Of a stretch of 64,000 bases of DNA, positions 32,460-40,951 are shown one piece after another. This stretch comes from Pontiellaceae bacterium B12227 (GTDB taxonomy: Bacteria; Verrucomicrobiota; Kiritimatiellia; Kiritimatiellales; Pontiellaceae), in contig JAROAZ010000026.1 in the NCBI GenBank assembly GCA_029432775.1, forward strand, positions 34,285 to 98,284, given 5' to 3'. The notes under the pieces were generated by a model. It was not told where the DNA came from, made no database searches, and saw only the letters and a list, made by a program, of their open reading frames with translations. Position 1 is the stretch's first letter; every line of letters begins with the position of its first letter. Position numbers and translations under genes: made by a program.

Positions 32460-34079
32460 ATGAAAGCGACTCCCAAAAACGTAGATTTTCTCGTCATCGG
32501 TTCCGGTCTGGCCGGCCTGACGGCAGCCATGGAGCTGAGCAAACACGGCAAAGTGCTGGTGGCCAGCAAAGTCGAAGCTTCCGAGTGCAACAGCTTCTAT
32601 GCCCAGGGCGGCATTGCCTGTGTGATCGACCCCGAGGATACGATCGAAGCACACATGGAAGATACGCTCAAAACCGGCTACGGACTCTGCAACGCCGAGG
32701 TGGTGCGTCAAGTCGTTCAAGGTGGTTTTGACCGGATTCACGAGCTCGAAGAACTCGGCATTGAATTCGACCTGCGCAAACGCAAAGGCAAGGAAAACGA
32801 ATATGATCTCGGCCAGGAAGGCGGACATTCCCACCGCCGCGTGCTGCATGCCGGCGACATCACCGGTCAGTCGATGATGCAGGTCCTGCTCTCCCGCGCC
32901 CGCACAAACAAAAATATCACGATTCGCGAGAACCTGATGGCGGTCGATCTCGTAACCACCGAGTGGATTAAACATCCCGGCCAAAACCGTTGCATCGGCG
33001 CCTACTTCCTCGACACCAAAACTGAAGAAATTTTTCCGATTCAGGCCAGATGCACCGTCCTGGCGACGGGTGGAATCGGCAAGGTCTACCCCTACACCTC
33101 CAATCCGGATGTCGCCACCGGCGATGGCGTGGCCATGGCCTGGCGGGCCGGCCTGCCGATTCGTAACATGGAGTTTGTGCAGTTTCATCCGACCTGCCTT
33201 TACCACCCGCAGGCGAAATCTTTTCTCATCTCGGAAGCCGTCCGCGGCGAAGGTGCGGAACTGAAAGACATTCGCGGCAAGGCCTTCATGAAAGATTACG
33301 ATGCCCGAGGATCGCTCGCCACACGCGATGTCACGGCACGTGCCATCGACTTTGTCATGAAGAAACATGGCGATCCCTACGTCTATCTCGACATCACCCA
33401 CCGCTCCGAATCCTTCCTGCGCGAACGCTTCCCCAACTTGTATGCGGCCTGTCTGCGCTATGGCATCAACATGGCAAAGGACCCGATTCCGGTCGTTCCC
33501 GCCTGCCACTATTCCTGCGGCGGCGTGGTGGCCGAAGTGAATGGCACCACCGACCTGCCCGGCTTCTATGCCTGCGGCGAAGTGGCCAGCACCGGCCTGC
33601 ACGGCGCCAACCGGCTCGCCAGCAACTCCCTGCTCGAAGCTCTCGTTTGCGGACACGAAACCGCCGTCGAAATCTCCAATGTCTGGAAAGAATTTGATGC
33701 TGAAGTGTCAATCCCTGGATGGAAATGCGGCGAAGCGGTTTCTTCCGATGAAGCCGTGGTGGTGGAGCACAACTGGAATGAAGTCCGCACCGCCATGTGG
33801 GACTATGTCGGCATCGTCCGCACAGATCGCCGTCTGGCCCGCGCCCGGTCGCGCATTCGCAATCTGCGTCAGGAAATCAAACAATATTATGGCGACTACC
33901 TGGTCACCTCAGACCTGTTGGAGCTGCGAAATATTGCCGACGCGGCAGAGCTGATTATCCGCTCCGCCGAACAGCGCAAAGAGAGTCGCGGCTTGCACTA
34001 TATGGCCGACCACCCCGAAACGGCCGACTTCCTGACCGATACCATTATTCACGACAAGCCCGGCGGCCCGCTCACGTAA
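32460..34079 (+). CDS. nadB: L-aspartate oxidase
   Basis: The 539-residue flavoenzyme oxidises L-aspartate to iminoaspartate in de novo NAD synthesis. It has the FAD dinucleotide motif FLVIGSGLAGLTAAMELSKHG, the SFYAQGGIACV loop, GHSHRRVLHAGDITG and the GLHGANRLASNSLLEALV motif of the succinate dehydrogenase/NadB superfamily. nadA and nadC are not adjacent. The related fumarate reductase flavoprotein is excluded by the NadB-type N-terminus and length. It converges on Exb operon 2. Confidence 0.95.
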   Translation: MKATPKNVDFLVIGSGLAGLTAAMELSKHGKVLVASKVEASECNSFYAQGGIACVIDPEDTIEAHMEDTLKTGYGLCNAEVVRQVVQGGFDRIHELEELGIEFDLRKRKGKENEYDLGQEGGHSHRRVLHAGDITGQSMMQVLLSRARTNKNITIRENLMAVDLVTTEWIKHPGQNRCIGAYFLDTKTEEIFPIQARCTVLATGGIGKVYPYTSNPDVATGDGVAMAWRAGLPIRNMEFVQFHPTCLYHPQAKSFLISEAVRGEGAELKDIRGKAFMKDYDARGSLATRDVTARAIDFVMKKHGDPYVYLDITHRSESFLRERFPNLYAACLRYGINMAKDPIPVVPACHYSCGGVVAEVNGTTDLPGFYACGEVASTGLHGANRLASNSLLEALVCGHETAVEISNVWKEFDAEVSIPGWKCGEAVSSDEAVVVEHNWNEVRTAMWDYVGIVRTDRRLARARSRIRNLRQEIKQYYGDYLVTSDLLELRNIADAAELIIRSAEQRKESRGLHYMADHPETADFLTDTIIHDKPGGPLT

Positions 34080-34088
34080 TCGTCGTAC

Positions 34089-34319
34089 TCACGACCGCAC
34101 GGCTTCGTTCAGGTGCCCGCAGCGGGGGCAACGGTCCATGGGGCGGTTCCGGGCAAAAGCGTAGACGTGGCCGCAGTCGGCACAGGAATAGATGCTCTCA
34201 CGCTCCCGCATCGGGCGGTGGATGCTCCGGATATTGTAGAAGATGGACAGAACGCTGACAACCAGCAGCGGGAACCCCACAAAAACCATCAGAATGGCGG
34301 CAAGATCCAACGCAATCAT
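34089..34319 (-). CDS. Membrane-anchored zinc-ribbon protein, last gene of Exb operon 2
   Basis: The 76-residue protein has one N-terminal membrane segment (LAAILMVFVGFPLLVVSVLSIF) and a C-terminal zinc ribbon with CADCGH and CPRCGH pairs. It overlaps the TonB-like gene by 4 bases, so it is translationally coupled to the Exb operon. The ribbon probably faces the cytoplasm. No function is known; the linkage suggests an accessory of the motor or a coupled regulator. Confidence 0.75.
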   Translation of the reverse strand: MIALDLAAILMVFVGFPLLVVSVLSIFYNIRSIHRPMRERESIYSCADCGHVYAFARNRPMDRCPRCGHLNEAVRS

Positions 34320-35044
34320 GGTTGCTCCTCCACAACCGGCTTGGTTTCCGGCGAATAGATTTCCACCATGCCGTCGACCGGCTCTCCGGGATCAAACGTC
34401 AGCCCGTGCAGCAACCGGATGATGCGCGTATTCATGACGGCCGATTCGAGCGGCTGTTCCAGAAAAACATGACGGACGGCGCCGTTTTCGCCTACACTGA
34501 TTTCCGCCCGTATTTCCCAGGCTTTGGAAACTTCCTGATTCAATTCCGGCGGAAGCACCACCCCGCCCACCATGCGCGCCTTGAGCTCAGGTGCCAGCGT
34601 GACCCGGCGAGCGGCGGGACGTTTTTCCACTGCCTGGAAAATATCTGAAGGAACCCCCGGTGTTCGAGGGATTTGAGTCGTCAGCATCAGTGTACGAGAA
34701 TCCAGCACGGCATCATCCAGTCCCAGTTCGGCAGGTAAAAACATCTCGGATTCCACCGGCTGTGAAAAGGTTAGCGGGGTATCGACATCCTGCATCATGA
34801 GCTCACGACTGAATCCCATACTGGAGGGAAGCGAGAACAAGACCGGAGAGGACACCACACGCACATCGGTTCCAGCCATTGGAAGCCGCCGCCCGTTTCG
34901 GACGAGGTAGCTCGTGTTCGGGGCAACCGGAGAACCGGAAAGCCCGTTGCTGGTGGCCGGACGGACCAGGACGAACAACACCGCGTGCAACAGCAGAGCG
35001 AAAAACACGGCGGGAAACATTCCCCTGGGCGGGGTGCGGGTCAC
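34316..35044 (-). CDS. TonB-like energy transducer of Exb operon 2
   Basis: The 242-residue protein has an N-terminal membrane helix containing a His (FPAVFFALLLHAVLFVLV), as in the TonB helix that engages ExbB-ExbD. A long polar linker and a C-terminal domain follow (SKAWEIRAEISVGENGAVRH...GLTFDPGEPVDGMVEI) compatible with the TonB C-terminal alpha/beta fold. The Pro-rich spacer of classical TonB is weak. Position after exbD, with 4-base overlaps on both sides, supports the call. A divergent TonB or TolA-type protein is likely, with moderate certainty. Confidence 0.65.
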   Translation of the reverse strand: MTRTPPRGMFPAVFFALLLHAVLFVLVRPATSNGLSGSPVAPNTSYLVRNGRRLPMAGTDVRVVSSPVLFSLPSSMGFSRELMMQDVDTPLTFSQPVESEMFLPAELGLDDAVLDSRTLMLTTQIPRTPGVPSDIFQAVEKRPAARRVTLAPELKARMVGGVVLPPELNQEVSKAWEIRAEISVGENGAVRHVFLEQPLESAVMNTRIIRLLHGLTFDPGEPVDGMVEIYSPETKPVVEEQP

Positions 35045-35502
35045 AGCACCGGTTCCTCTACAGCGGAAATTTTGGTTGCCATCGAAACATCTGAAATACC
35101 GGCGGCCATCGCCACATTCCAGGCCTTGATCACTGTACCGTGCGCAACACGTTCATCGGCTTCGATTATCAGTACGGCATCGGGATGTATGAGAGCCGCC
35201 GTTTCCAACGCCTCGAGCAATCCGGCTTCGTCGAGCCGTTCATTATTAAAATAGAACCAGCCTCCGCGCGTAATGGAGAGCACCATTGAACCAAACCTCG
35301 CACCGCCGGCAAAAGGCGATTCCGGCAGGGAAACGTTAATTCCCGGCTGCAGCACAAAGGGTGAAACAGCGAGAAAGAAGGCGAGTACGATCAGAGCGGA
35401 ATCGCAGAAGGAGATGGCAATGGTAAAAACCCCGGCCGGCTTCCGGCTGGGCTTAAAGTGCCGCAGCGCCTGACTTTTCGCATGTGGATCAAAGGGTTTC
35501 AT
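35041..35502 (-). CDS. ExbD-like protein of Exb operon 2
   Basis: Starting at the ATG at 35502 the protein has 153 residues. Its membrane segment (TIAISFCDSALIVLAFFLAV) keeps the essential Asp but in an unusual FCDSALIV context, and a periplasmic domain follows. It overlaps exbB at its start by 14 bases and the TonB-like gene at its end by 4 bases. It is more divergent than the two ExbD proteins of operon 1, but the DxxLIVLAFF core and the SLPES segment support the family. Confidence 0.82.
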   Translation of the reverse strand: MKPFDPHAKSQALRHFKPSRKPAGVFTIAISFCDSALIVLAFFLAVSPFVLQPGINVSLPESPFAGGARFGSMVLSITRGGWFYFNNERLDEAGLLEALETAALIHPDAVLIIEADERVAHGTVIKAWNVAMAAGISDVSMATKISAVEEPVL

Positions 35503-36130
35503 TACCGTCCACTCCGCCTTCAACACGGTCATACACCAGGAAATGATACACCTCTTCCGCGGCGTATTCCATGTTCAGCGTAATTCGCTCAACACGGCTC
35601 AACAGAAAGTTATAACCGGCAAATGAAGGAATGGAAACGCACAGCCCAATAGCCGTGGTAATCAGTGCCTGCCAAATGCCGCCGGAAAGATCTCCAATCT
35701 CGGCCAACGGTGCATTCTGCTCCATCCCGATGAATACCTGCATTAAGCCAACCACCGTTCCCATCAGCCCCAGCAAGGGCGTAATCTGAGCGATCGTCAG
35801 CAGGCCACCCAGATTTTTTTCAAGACGTGGAATTTCGCCGAGTCCCGCTTTGGTAATTGTCTGCTTGAGCTCTTCGGGGTTCTCATCCGAGTGCAGCAGA
35901 CCGGTACGCACAATATGAGCCACGGGACCGGGCGTCTGATCGCAAATAGAAACTGCTTCAGCCGTGTTCCCCCGGTTCACAATCGTGTAGATCCCGTTCA
36001 GAAAATCGTCTTGTTTAATCTGCGCACGGTGCAAATGAAAAACGCGTTCCAGAAAAAGTATAGCGGCTGTGACACTGCACACCATGATCGGCCACATGAT
36101 CCAGCCACCTTTAACCATCAGTTCCAACAT
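35489..36130 (-). CDS. ExbB/TolQ-family proton channel of Exb operon 2
   Basis: Starting at the ATG at 36130 the protein has 213 residues: MLELMVKGGWIMWPIMVCSV, then the MotA/TolQ/ExbB domain with AQITPLLGLMGTVVGLMQVF and GGIWQALITTAIGLCVSIPS, the two pore helices. It lacks the N-terminal signal-like extension of the ExbB in operon 1. Its start lies inside the end of the TPR gene (20-base overlap), and it overlaps exbD at its end. It should form the proton channel with that ExbD. Confidence 0.93.
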   Translation of the reverse strand: MLELMVKGGWIMWPIMVCSVTAAILFLERVFHLHRAQIKQDDFLNGIYTIVNRGNTAEAVSICDQTPGPVAHIVRTGLLHSDENPEELKQTITKAGLGEIPRLEKNLGGLLTIAQITPLLGLMGTVVGLMQVFIGMEQNAPLAEIGDLSGGIWQALITTAIGLCVSIPSFAGYNFLLSRVERITLNMEYAAEEVYHFLVYDRVEGGVDGNETL

Positions 36131-38654
36131 GGACTGTCTCCTCCGGCTGCTGGAAGAGCAGCCAGTTTTCTTTTTTAATTTTATCAATACGCTTCTGAGC
36201 TTCTTCTTTCGCCGGCACGTTGGCCTCGATGACCCGCTCATAAACCTGGACGGCATCCACCCAGGCGCGTTGCTTTTCTTTAATCGCTGCAGCTCCGAAG
36301 GCCGACCGGGTAAACCAGGTCACGCTATACGGAGAGTGCTCAACATTCTCATTTAAAAACGTGTAAACCACATGCATATACCGGCTGAATGCTTTGTCGG
36401 AAACATTCGTCTTCTCCAGACATACCGCAATCTTGTTCTCCACATGCAGCTTAAGCGCCAGTGGAGCGGACGGCCGGTCCAGGATGGCCTGATAGGATTT
36501 CATGGCCTCGGCATAACGTGCCGGGTTATCCGTTGCGAGCGAGAACTGGCAGTCGCCCTTCCGTCCCCACGCCGCATTCACCAGATAGCTTTCCGGATAG
36601 TTCTTAATAATCTCCTCAAACGCCAGCACCGCCCGGGAAAACTCGCCCAGCTCGGTCAGCGCATCACCCTGAGCAAAACGGGTCTGCGGAAGGATATCGC
36701 TTTCCGGATAATTTTTCGCCACTTCGGAATACCGCTCGATGGCCGTCACATAGTTCGACTGCGCCGCCGCAGCACGTCCCGCCCAGTAAAGTGCTCTTGG
36801 AGCCAGCTCGTGCCCCTTAAAATCCTTTTCGAACCGCAGGAACAAGGGCTCCGCCTTTTTGTACTCGCCGAAATTATAAAAGTGCTGCCCCAGCCAGAAC
36901 ACCACTTTAGGCGTCCAAACGGAATCCGGATTCTTTTCCACAAAGTCGCCACAGGTCTTGACCGATTCCTCGGTTTTACCCAACCAGGCCAGGCAAAACC
37001 CCCGCATGAAAATCGATTGTTGTCCATATTCCGAATCCGGGTAATCCGCAATGACGGCTTCAAATGCTTTCTGCGCCTCTTCGTAGCGATGTAAGTCCTC
37101 ATAAAGCACCAGCCCCTGCCGGTATTTACTCAGAGCCAGCGTCGCTTTATTGGAATAAACCTTCCCGATCTGTTCATACTTGGCGAGCGCTGCTTCCCAA
37201 TCCTTGTTTGCACGAAGCACATCAGCTGTCCGCAATGCAGCCATCTCCGCAAACGGACTGTCGGCATGATTGGTTTCAAGAATACTGAGCGTATTGAGCG
37301 CCTCAGCACGCCGGCCGATCTTCATCTGTGCCAATCCAAGCTGGTAAAGCGCATTCGGCATGTTGTCGTGCGTCGGGAAATCAGTCACAAAAGAACGGTA
37401 GAGCTTCTCTGCATCCTCGAGCTTTCCGGCCTGAAAACAGCAGTCGGCCGCCTTAAACAACGCATCCGCCTTACGGGCTGGATCTTTCAGCGCCTTGACC
37501 GCTTTATCAAAAACACCCGCGGCCTCTGCATAACGTCCCAACTGCCAGAGACTCAGCCCTTTACCATAATATGCATCCGCGAGTCCCTCTTCATCGTCAG
37601 CCACATCCAGATAAACCTGATAACCGCCCGCGGCTTCTTGATAGCGCCCGGCCAGATAAAGCGCCTTGGACTTTTCAAGCTGCAGTTCAGCGGCCATTGC
37701 CTGGCTGGGGGCCTCAGCTCGACACTCTTCCAGCAGTTTCAGAGCCGCATCGGATTGTCCTTCACTCAACAGCAGTTTTGCCAGTTCCAACTTCAGCGGC
37801 ACGCGCTGACGCGCATCCGGCGAAAGCTTTATTCCACTGCGCATGGCCGCTTCCGCCGCATCCTTCTCTCCGGCCTGCTGCTCCAATGCCGCCAGATCAA
37901 CATAGGCATCAATCCGATAAAGCAAACGCGTCTGGTCATTTGTAGCCAGCCCGCTCAGCAGCGCCCGGGACCGATTAACCTGCTCATCGGTACCCTTCGT
38001 ATAGAGCACATGACCCAACTTTAATGCCGCGCGCTCGGCGGCATCCTTGTTTTGTCCGGCTGCCAGTTTTTCATAAACCGCAATGGCTTCCGGAAACCGC
38101 TGCTGCCGGGAATAGACCTCTGCCAAATCAAACTGATTCTCCGTGCCTGCACGATTGTTGGGATAATCTGCAGCAAACTGGATGTATGTAGCTTCCGCTG
38201 CATCGAGCCTGCCTGTGCGCAGTTCCAGATGCCCCTTCAGACGCAATACCGAGGGAGCATAACGGCTCCTTGTCATATCTTCACCCGCCGTATTCAGCTC
38301 CTGCAGGGCCTTTTCAAACTGCCTGAGTTCGTAATAGGTGCGGGCGCGCCAGTAGATGTAGCCCGGGTCGCCGGTTTTACCGACCAGCATCTTCTCCATT
38401 TCGGAGTAGCGTTTCTGTCCCCAGAGAGCATGCGCGAGCAACAACGTGGCCTGCGAAACCTCGTCTTCTTTCAGTTCACCCTGCAAAACGCCGCGGGCCT
38501 GCTGTTCGGCCAGCACAAAAAAACCGTCGTCCAACGAAGCCCGGATGCTGGGAAAACGCGAACTGAGCGGCTTCGGAACCGGTTCCTGCGCAACGGACTT
38601 CAAAACAAACAACAGGGTAAATACAGCTAAAATGGTTAAATGGGTTTTCCGCAT
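36111..38654 (-). CDS. Large secreted TPR-repeat protein of Exb operon 2
   Basis: The 847-residue protein starts MRKTHLTILAVFTLLFVLKS with a signal peptide (cut near VA-QE), then about 16-18 TPR repeats, for example YWRARTYYELRQFEKALQEL, YYGKGLSLWQLGRYAEAAGVF and YQLGLAQMKIGRRAEALNTL. It heads the operon and overlaps exbB. It is comparable to the 950-residue TPR protein of operon 1 but not obviously a duplicate. A periplasmic or outer-membrane-associated scaffold for the Exb motor is the likely role. Confidence 0.88.
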   Translation of the reverse strand: MRKTHLTILAVFTLLFVLKSVAQEPVPKPLSSRFPSIRASLDDGFFVLAEQQARGVLQGELKEDEVSQATLLLAHALWGQKRYSEMEKMLVGKTGDPGYIYWRARTYYELRQFEKALQELNTAGEDMTRSRYAPSVLRLKGHLELRTGRLDAAEATYIQFAADYPNNRAGTENQFDLAEVYSRQQRFPEAIAVYEKLAAGQNKDAAERAALKLGHVLYTKGTDEQVNRSRALLSGLATNDQTRLLYRIDAYVDLAALEQQAGEKDAAEAAMRSGIKLSPDARQRVPLKLELAKLLLSEGQSDAALKLLEECRAEAPSQAMAAELQLEKSKALYLAGRYQEAAGGYQVYLDVADDEEGLADAYYGKGLSLWQLGRYAEAAGVFDKAVKALKDPARKADALFKAADCCFQAGKLEDAEKLYRSFVTDFPTHDNMPNALYQLGLAQMKIGRRAEALNTLSILETNHADSPFAEMAALRTADVLRANKDWEAALAKYEQIGKVYSNKATLALSKYRQGLVLYEDLHRYEEAQKAFEAVIADYPDSEYGQQSIFMRGFCLAWLGKTEESVKTCGDFVEKNPDSVWTPKVVFWLGQHFYNFGEYKKAEPLFLRFEKDFKGHELAPRALYWAGRAAAAQSNYVTAIERYSEVAKNYPESDILPQTRFAQGDALTELGEFSRAVLAFEEIIKNYPESYLVNAAWGRKGDCQFSLATDNPARYAEAMKSYQAILDRPSAPLALKLHVENKIAVCLEKTNVSDKAFSRYMHVVYTFLNENVEHSPYSVTWFTRSAFGAAAIKEKQRAWVDAVQVYERVIEANVPAKEEAQKRIDKIKKENWLLFQQPEETVHVGTDG

Positions 38655-38683
38655 TAAAAGTTCCAATGGTTGATGCCCATTAT

Positions 38684-38698
38684 TTCCAATGCTTGGAA
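38684..38698. repeat. TTCCAA-TGC-TTGGAA palindrome
   Basis: Exact copy upstream of Exb operon 2. Two imperfect copies flank it (38661-38675 and about 38715-38730). Confidence 0.9.
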
Positions 38699-38789
38699 AA
38701 GATAAAGCCAATTTTCCCAACCATTAGGACAGAAAAATATTTCACCGGCCATGAACGTCAGCTAACGTATTCAGTCATATAAAGAAACC

Positions 38790-38990
38790 ATGACGATTGA
38801 ACTCAACAGACGAACATTTCTGGCTCTCATCGGGGTCTCCGCCGCGGCGGCCGGATTGGCCCGGCCATCCGATTTTAAGGCACCGCCCCGAACCAATGCG
38901 CCGGGCACACCCCGCTGCTTTCTGGACGGCGTTAAAACCGAACTTCCAGCCCGCCCGAAAACCGCTGCCATCACCTATCTTTCCGAATGA
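38790..38990 (+). CDS. Tat-signal mini-protein overlapping a radical SAM gene
   Basis: The 66-residue protein begins MTIELNRRTFLALIGVSAAA, a twin-arginine signal (Arg7-Arg8, hydrophobic core, cut near GLA-RP). About 40 residues follow, Pro-rich with a single Cys and KTAAITYLSE at the end. Its stop overlaps the start of the radical SAM gene (ATGA, 4 bases), so the two are translationally coupled. It could be an exported peptide, a RiPP-like substrate of the enzyme, or the remnant of a longer protein. No family is recognised. Confidence 0.6.
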   Translation: MTIELNRRTFLALIGVSAAAAGLARPSDFKAPPRTNAPGTPRCFLDGVKTELPARPKTAAITYLSE

Positions 38991-39853
38991 CGCTCTTTCG
39001 ACCGCCCGCAGAGGCCCACAGCCTTATTATCCGGATTCAGGATGGTTGCCCATGGAATCAGTGCACGTTCTGTGGAATGTATAAGGGCGTGAACTGCCGT
39101 TTCCGATCATTGGAAGAAATGGAGCTCGGGATCGATGCGGCACGCAGGGAGAATCCCTCGGCCCGGCGTATCTTCCTGGCCGATGGTGACGTGATGGCCA
39201 TGTCGTTCGACAAACTCCACGCGGTGCTCGGCATGCTGAACGACCGCTTTCCGCGCCTCTCCCGGGTGAATATCTATGCGAACGGAAATTCTATTCTGCA
39301 GAAAACGGACACGCAGTTGCAGGCACTGAAACGGCTGAAGCTCAACACGCTCTACATGGGCCTCGAAAGCGGACACGAAGAAACCTTACGAAAGGTCAAA
39401 AAACAGGAAACGGCCGCAGAAATGGTTGAAGCCGGGCAGCGGGCTCAAGCCGCCGGGCTGAAAATGTCGGTTATGATCCTGACCGGACTGGGTGGAAAAA
39501 AGAACCGCGCGTTGCACACGGCCGCCACCGCAGAGGCACTAAACTGCATGCAACCGAAAATCCTCTCCGCCCTCAGGGTGATTCCCATTCCCGGAACGGA
39601 ATTGTATGAACAGGAACAATCCGGAGCCTTTGAACAGGTCACCGAGTTCCAGGCATTGGAAGAACTGAAGCACATGATCCAGGCACTGGAACTGGAAAGC
39701 ACAGTCTTCCGCGCCAACCACTCCTCTAACATTCTTCCGCTGGAAGGCCGCTTCCCGAAAGATAAGGAACGGCTCGCCGATGAGCTGGACACGCTTCTGG
39801 CCTCCGGCATGCTTGATACCGAAGCCCCGGGAGCCCCGCCCTTTTCGCTCTGA
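38987..39853 (+). CDS. Radical SAM protein with a CX4CX2C cluster motif
   Basis: The 288-residue protein has Cys21, Cys26 and Cys29 in GCPWNQCTFCGMYKG, an iron-sulfur motif with four residues in the first gap rather than the canonical three. Downstream are the radical SAM features RRIFLADGDVM (Gly-rich region), RVNIYANGNSI and LYMGLESGHEETLRK with the GLESG motif. A TIM-barrel of about 230 residues and a short tail give an HemN/Elp3-like organisation without an obvious extra domain. The CPWN-CTFCGMY form is familiar to me from uncharacterised radical SAM proteins. Substrate unknown. It is coupled to the Tat mini-protein. Confidence 0.88.
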   Translation: MTLFRPPAEAHSLIIRIQDGCPWNQCTFCGMYKGVNCRFRSLEEMELGIDAARRENPSARRIFLADGDVMAMSFDKLHAVLGMLNDRFPRLSRVNIYANGNSILQKTDTQLQALKRLKLNTLYMGLESGHEETLRKVKKQETAAEMVEAGQRAQAAGLKMSVMILTGLGGKKNRALHTAATAEALNCMQPKILSALRVIPIPGTELYEQEQSGAFEQVTEFQALEELKHMIQALELESTVFRANHSSNILPLEGRFPKDKERLADELDTLLASGMLDTEAPGAPPFSL

Positions 39854-39935
39854 AAGATCCCTGAAGGCGTAACGATTTCATCGACGGCCGTCAGCTGAAA
39901 CGATACGCCTGCCGGATATTCTGAACAGACGGGCA

Positions 39936-40847
39936 TTACGCGTAGCCGAGTTTTTTCAGGATCCAGAAGTTCTTGCGCCAGTTTTTTTCGACCTTCACCC
40001 AGAGCTTGAGCTTGAAGCGCACGCCGTACATTTCATAGAGCTCTTTCTCGGCCTGCTCGCGGACCCATTTAATGAGGCGGCCCTTTTCGCCGATCACAAT
40101 CCCCTTCTGGGAATGGCGCTCGACCATGACCGAAATATCAACGGTCCACTTTTTTTCGCCCTCGTGAATTTCTTCAACCCAGATGGCCAGCGCATGCGGA
40201 AGCTCCTGTTCCAATCGGTGGAAAAACTTTTCGCGCACCACATCGGCAATATTCAGCTTGCGGGGATAGTCGGTCAGAATATCATCAGGGAAGAGCGCCG
40301 GTCCTTCCGGCATCAGCGTAAACAACGAGGTCAGCAGATCCGGCATATGGGTACCCTGCAGCGCGGATACATTCATCCACTGCACCTCTTTATTACTCTC
40401 GCGGTCGAGTTTAATCTCTTCCCACATCGCTTTGTATCGTTCGGAGCAATCGTAGTTCCGGTCACTTTTGTTCAATGCAATCACCACCGGCACTTCTTCG
40501 CGGGTGATACGGCGGAACCAGCCATCGTCTTCCAATTCCGGCTTGGACGATGCGTCCAGCACCAGCAGAATGGCATCCACCCCCTGAATGGCCGAACGGG
40601 CAGCTTTGTTCAGATTCTTTCCCAAATCTCCCTCGGCTTTATGCACGCCAGGTGTATCCAGAAAGACGAGTTGCCCACGCTCCTCGGTCAGAATAGCACG
40701 AATTACATTCCGGGTTGTCTGCACGGTATCACTGACAATACTGACCTTCTCTTCCAGCAAATGGTTTACCAACGTGGATTTCCCCACGTTCGTCCGGCCG
40801 ACAATTGCCACGATTCCTGCACGATCAAATAGCTGTTCTTCACTCAT
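39936..40847 (-). CDS. era: GTPase Era
   Basis: The 303-residue protein has the GTPase motifs IVGRTNVGKSTLVNHL (G1), a T in SDTVQTTRN (G2), VFLDTPGVHK (G3) and ALNKSDR (G4), and a C-terminal KH domain (HSQKGIVIGEKGRLIKWVRE). It binds 16S rRNA and supports 30S assembly. The ATG at 40847 gives the standard N-terminus; the open frame extends 27 codons upstream. A CGF-type tail is replaced by ILKKLGYA. One near-exact TTCCAA palindrome (40209) lies in the gene. Confidence 0.97.
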   Translation of the reverse strand: MSEEQLFDRAGIVAIVGRTNVGKSTLVNHLLEEKVSIVSDTVQTTRNVIRAILTEERGQLVFLDTPGVHKAEGDLGKNLNKAARSAIQGVDAILLVLDASSKPELEDDGWFRRITREEVPVVIALNKSDRNYDCSERYKAMWEEIKLDRESNKEVQWMNVSALQGTHMPDLLTSLFTLMPEGPALFPDDILTDYPRKLNIADVVREKFFHRLEQELPHALAIWVEEIHEGEKKWTVDISVMVERHSQKGIVIGEKGRLIKWVREQAEKELYEMYGVRFKLKLWVKVEKNWRKNFWILKKLGYA

Positions 40848-40951
40848 GGGCGCGGGTTTTAGCACAATCTTCGGCCAAAGCATAAAGAATATTGCCGGAT
40901 TCGCTTTTCGGCGTTGCGCCGGGCGCACCCTTTTTCTATGGTGTCCTCGTT

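Noticed and set aside
32442..33656. 404-codon open frame antisense to nadB
   Set aside because: It mirrors the nadB coding sequence on the opposite strand, has Gly/Ala/Val-biased composition and no ribosome binding site; nadB carries the family motifs.
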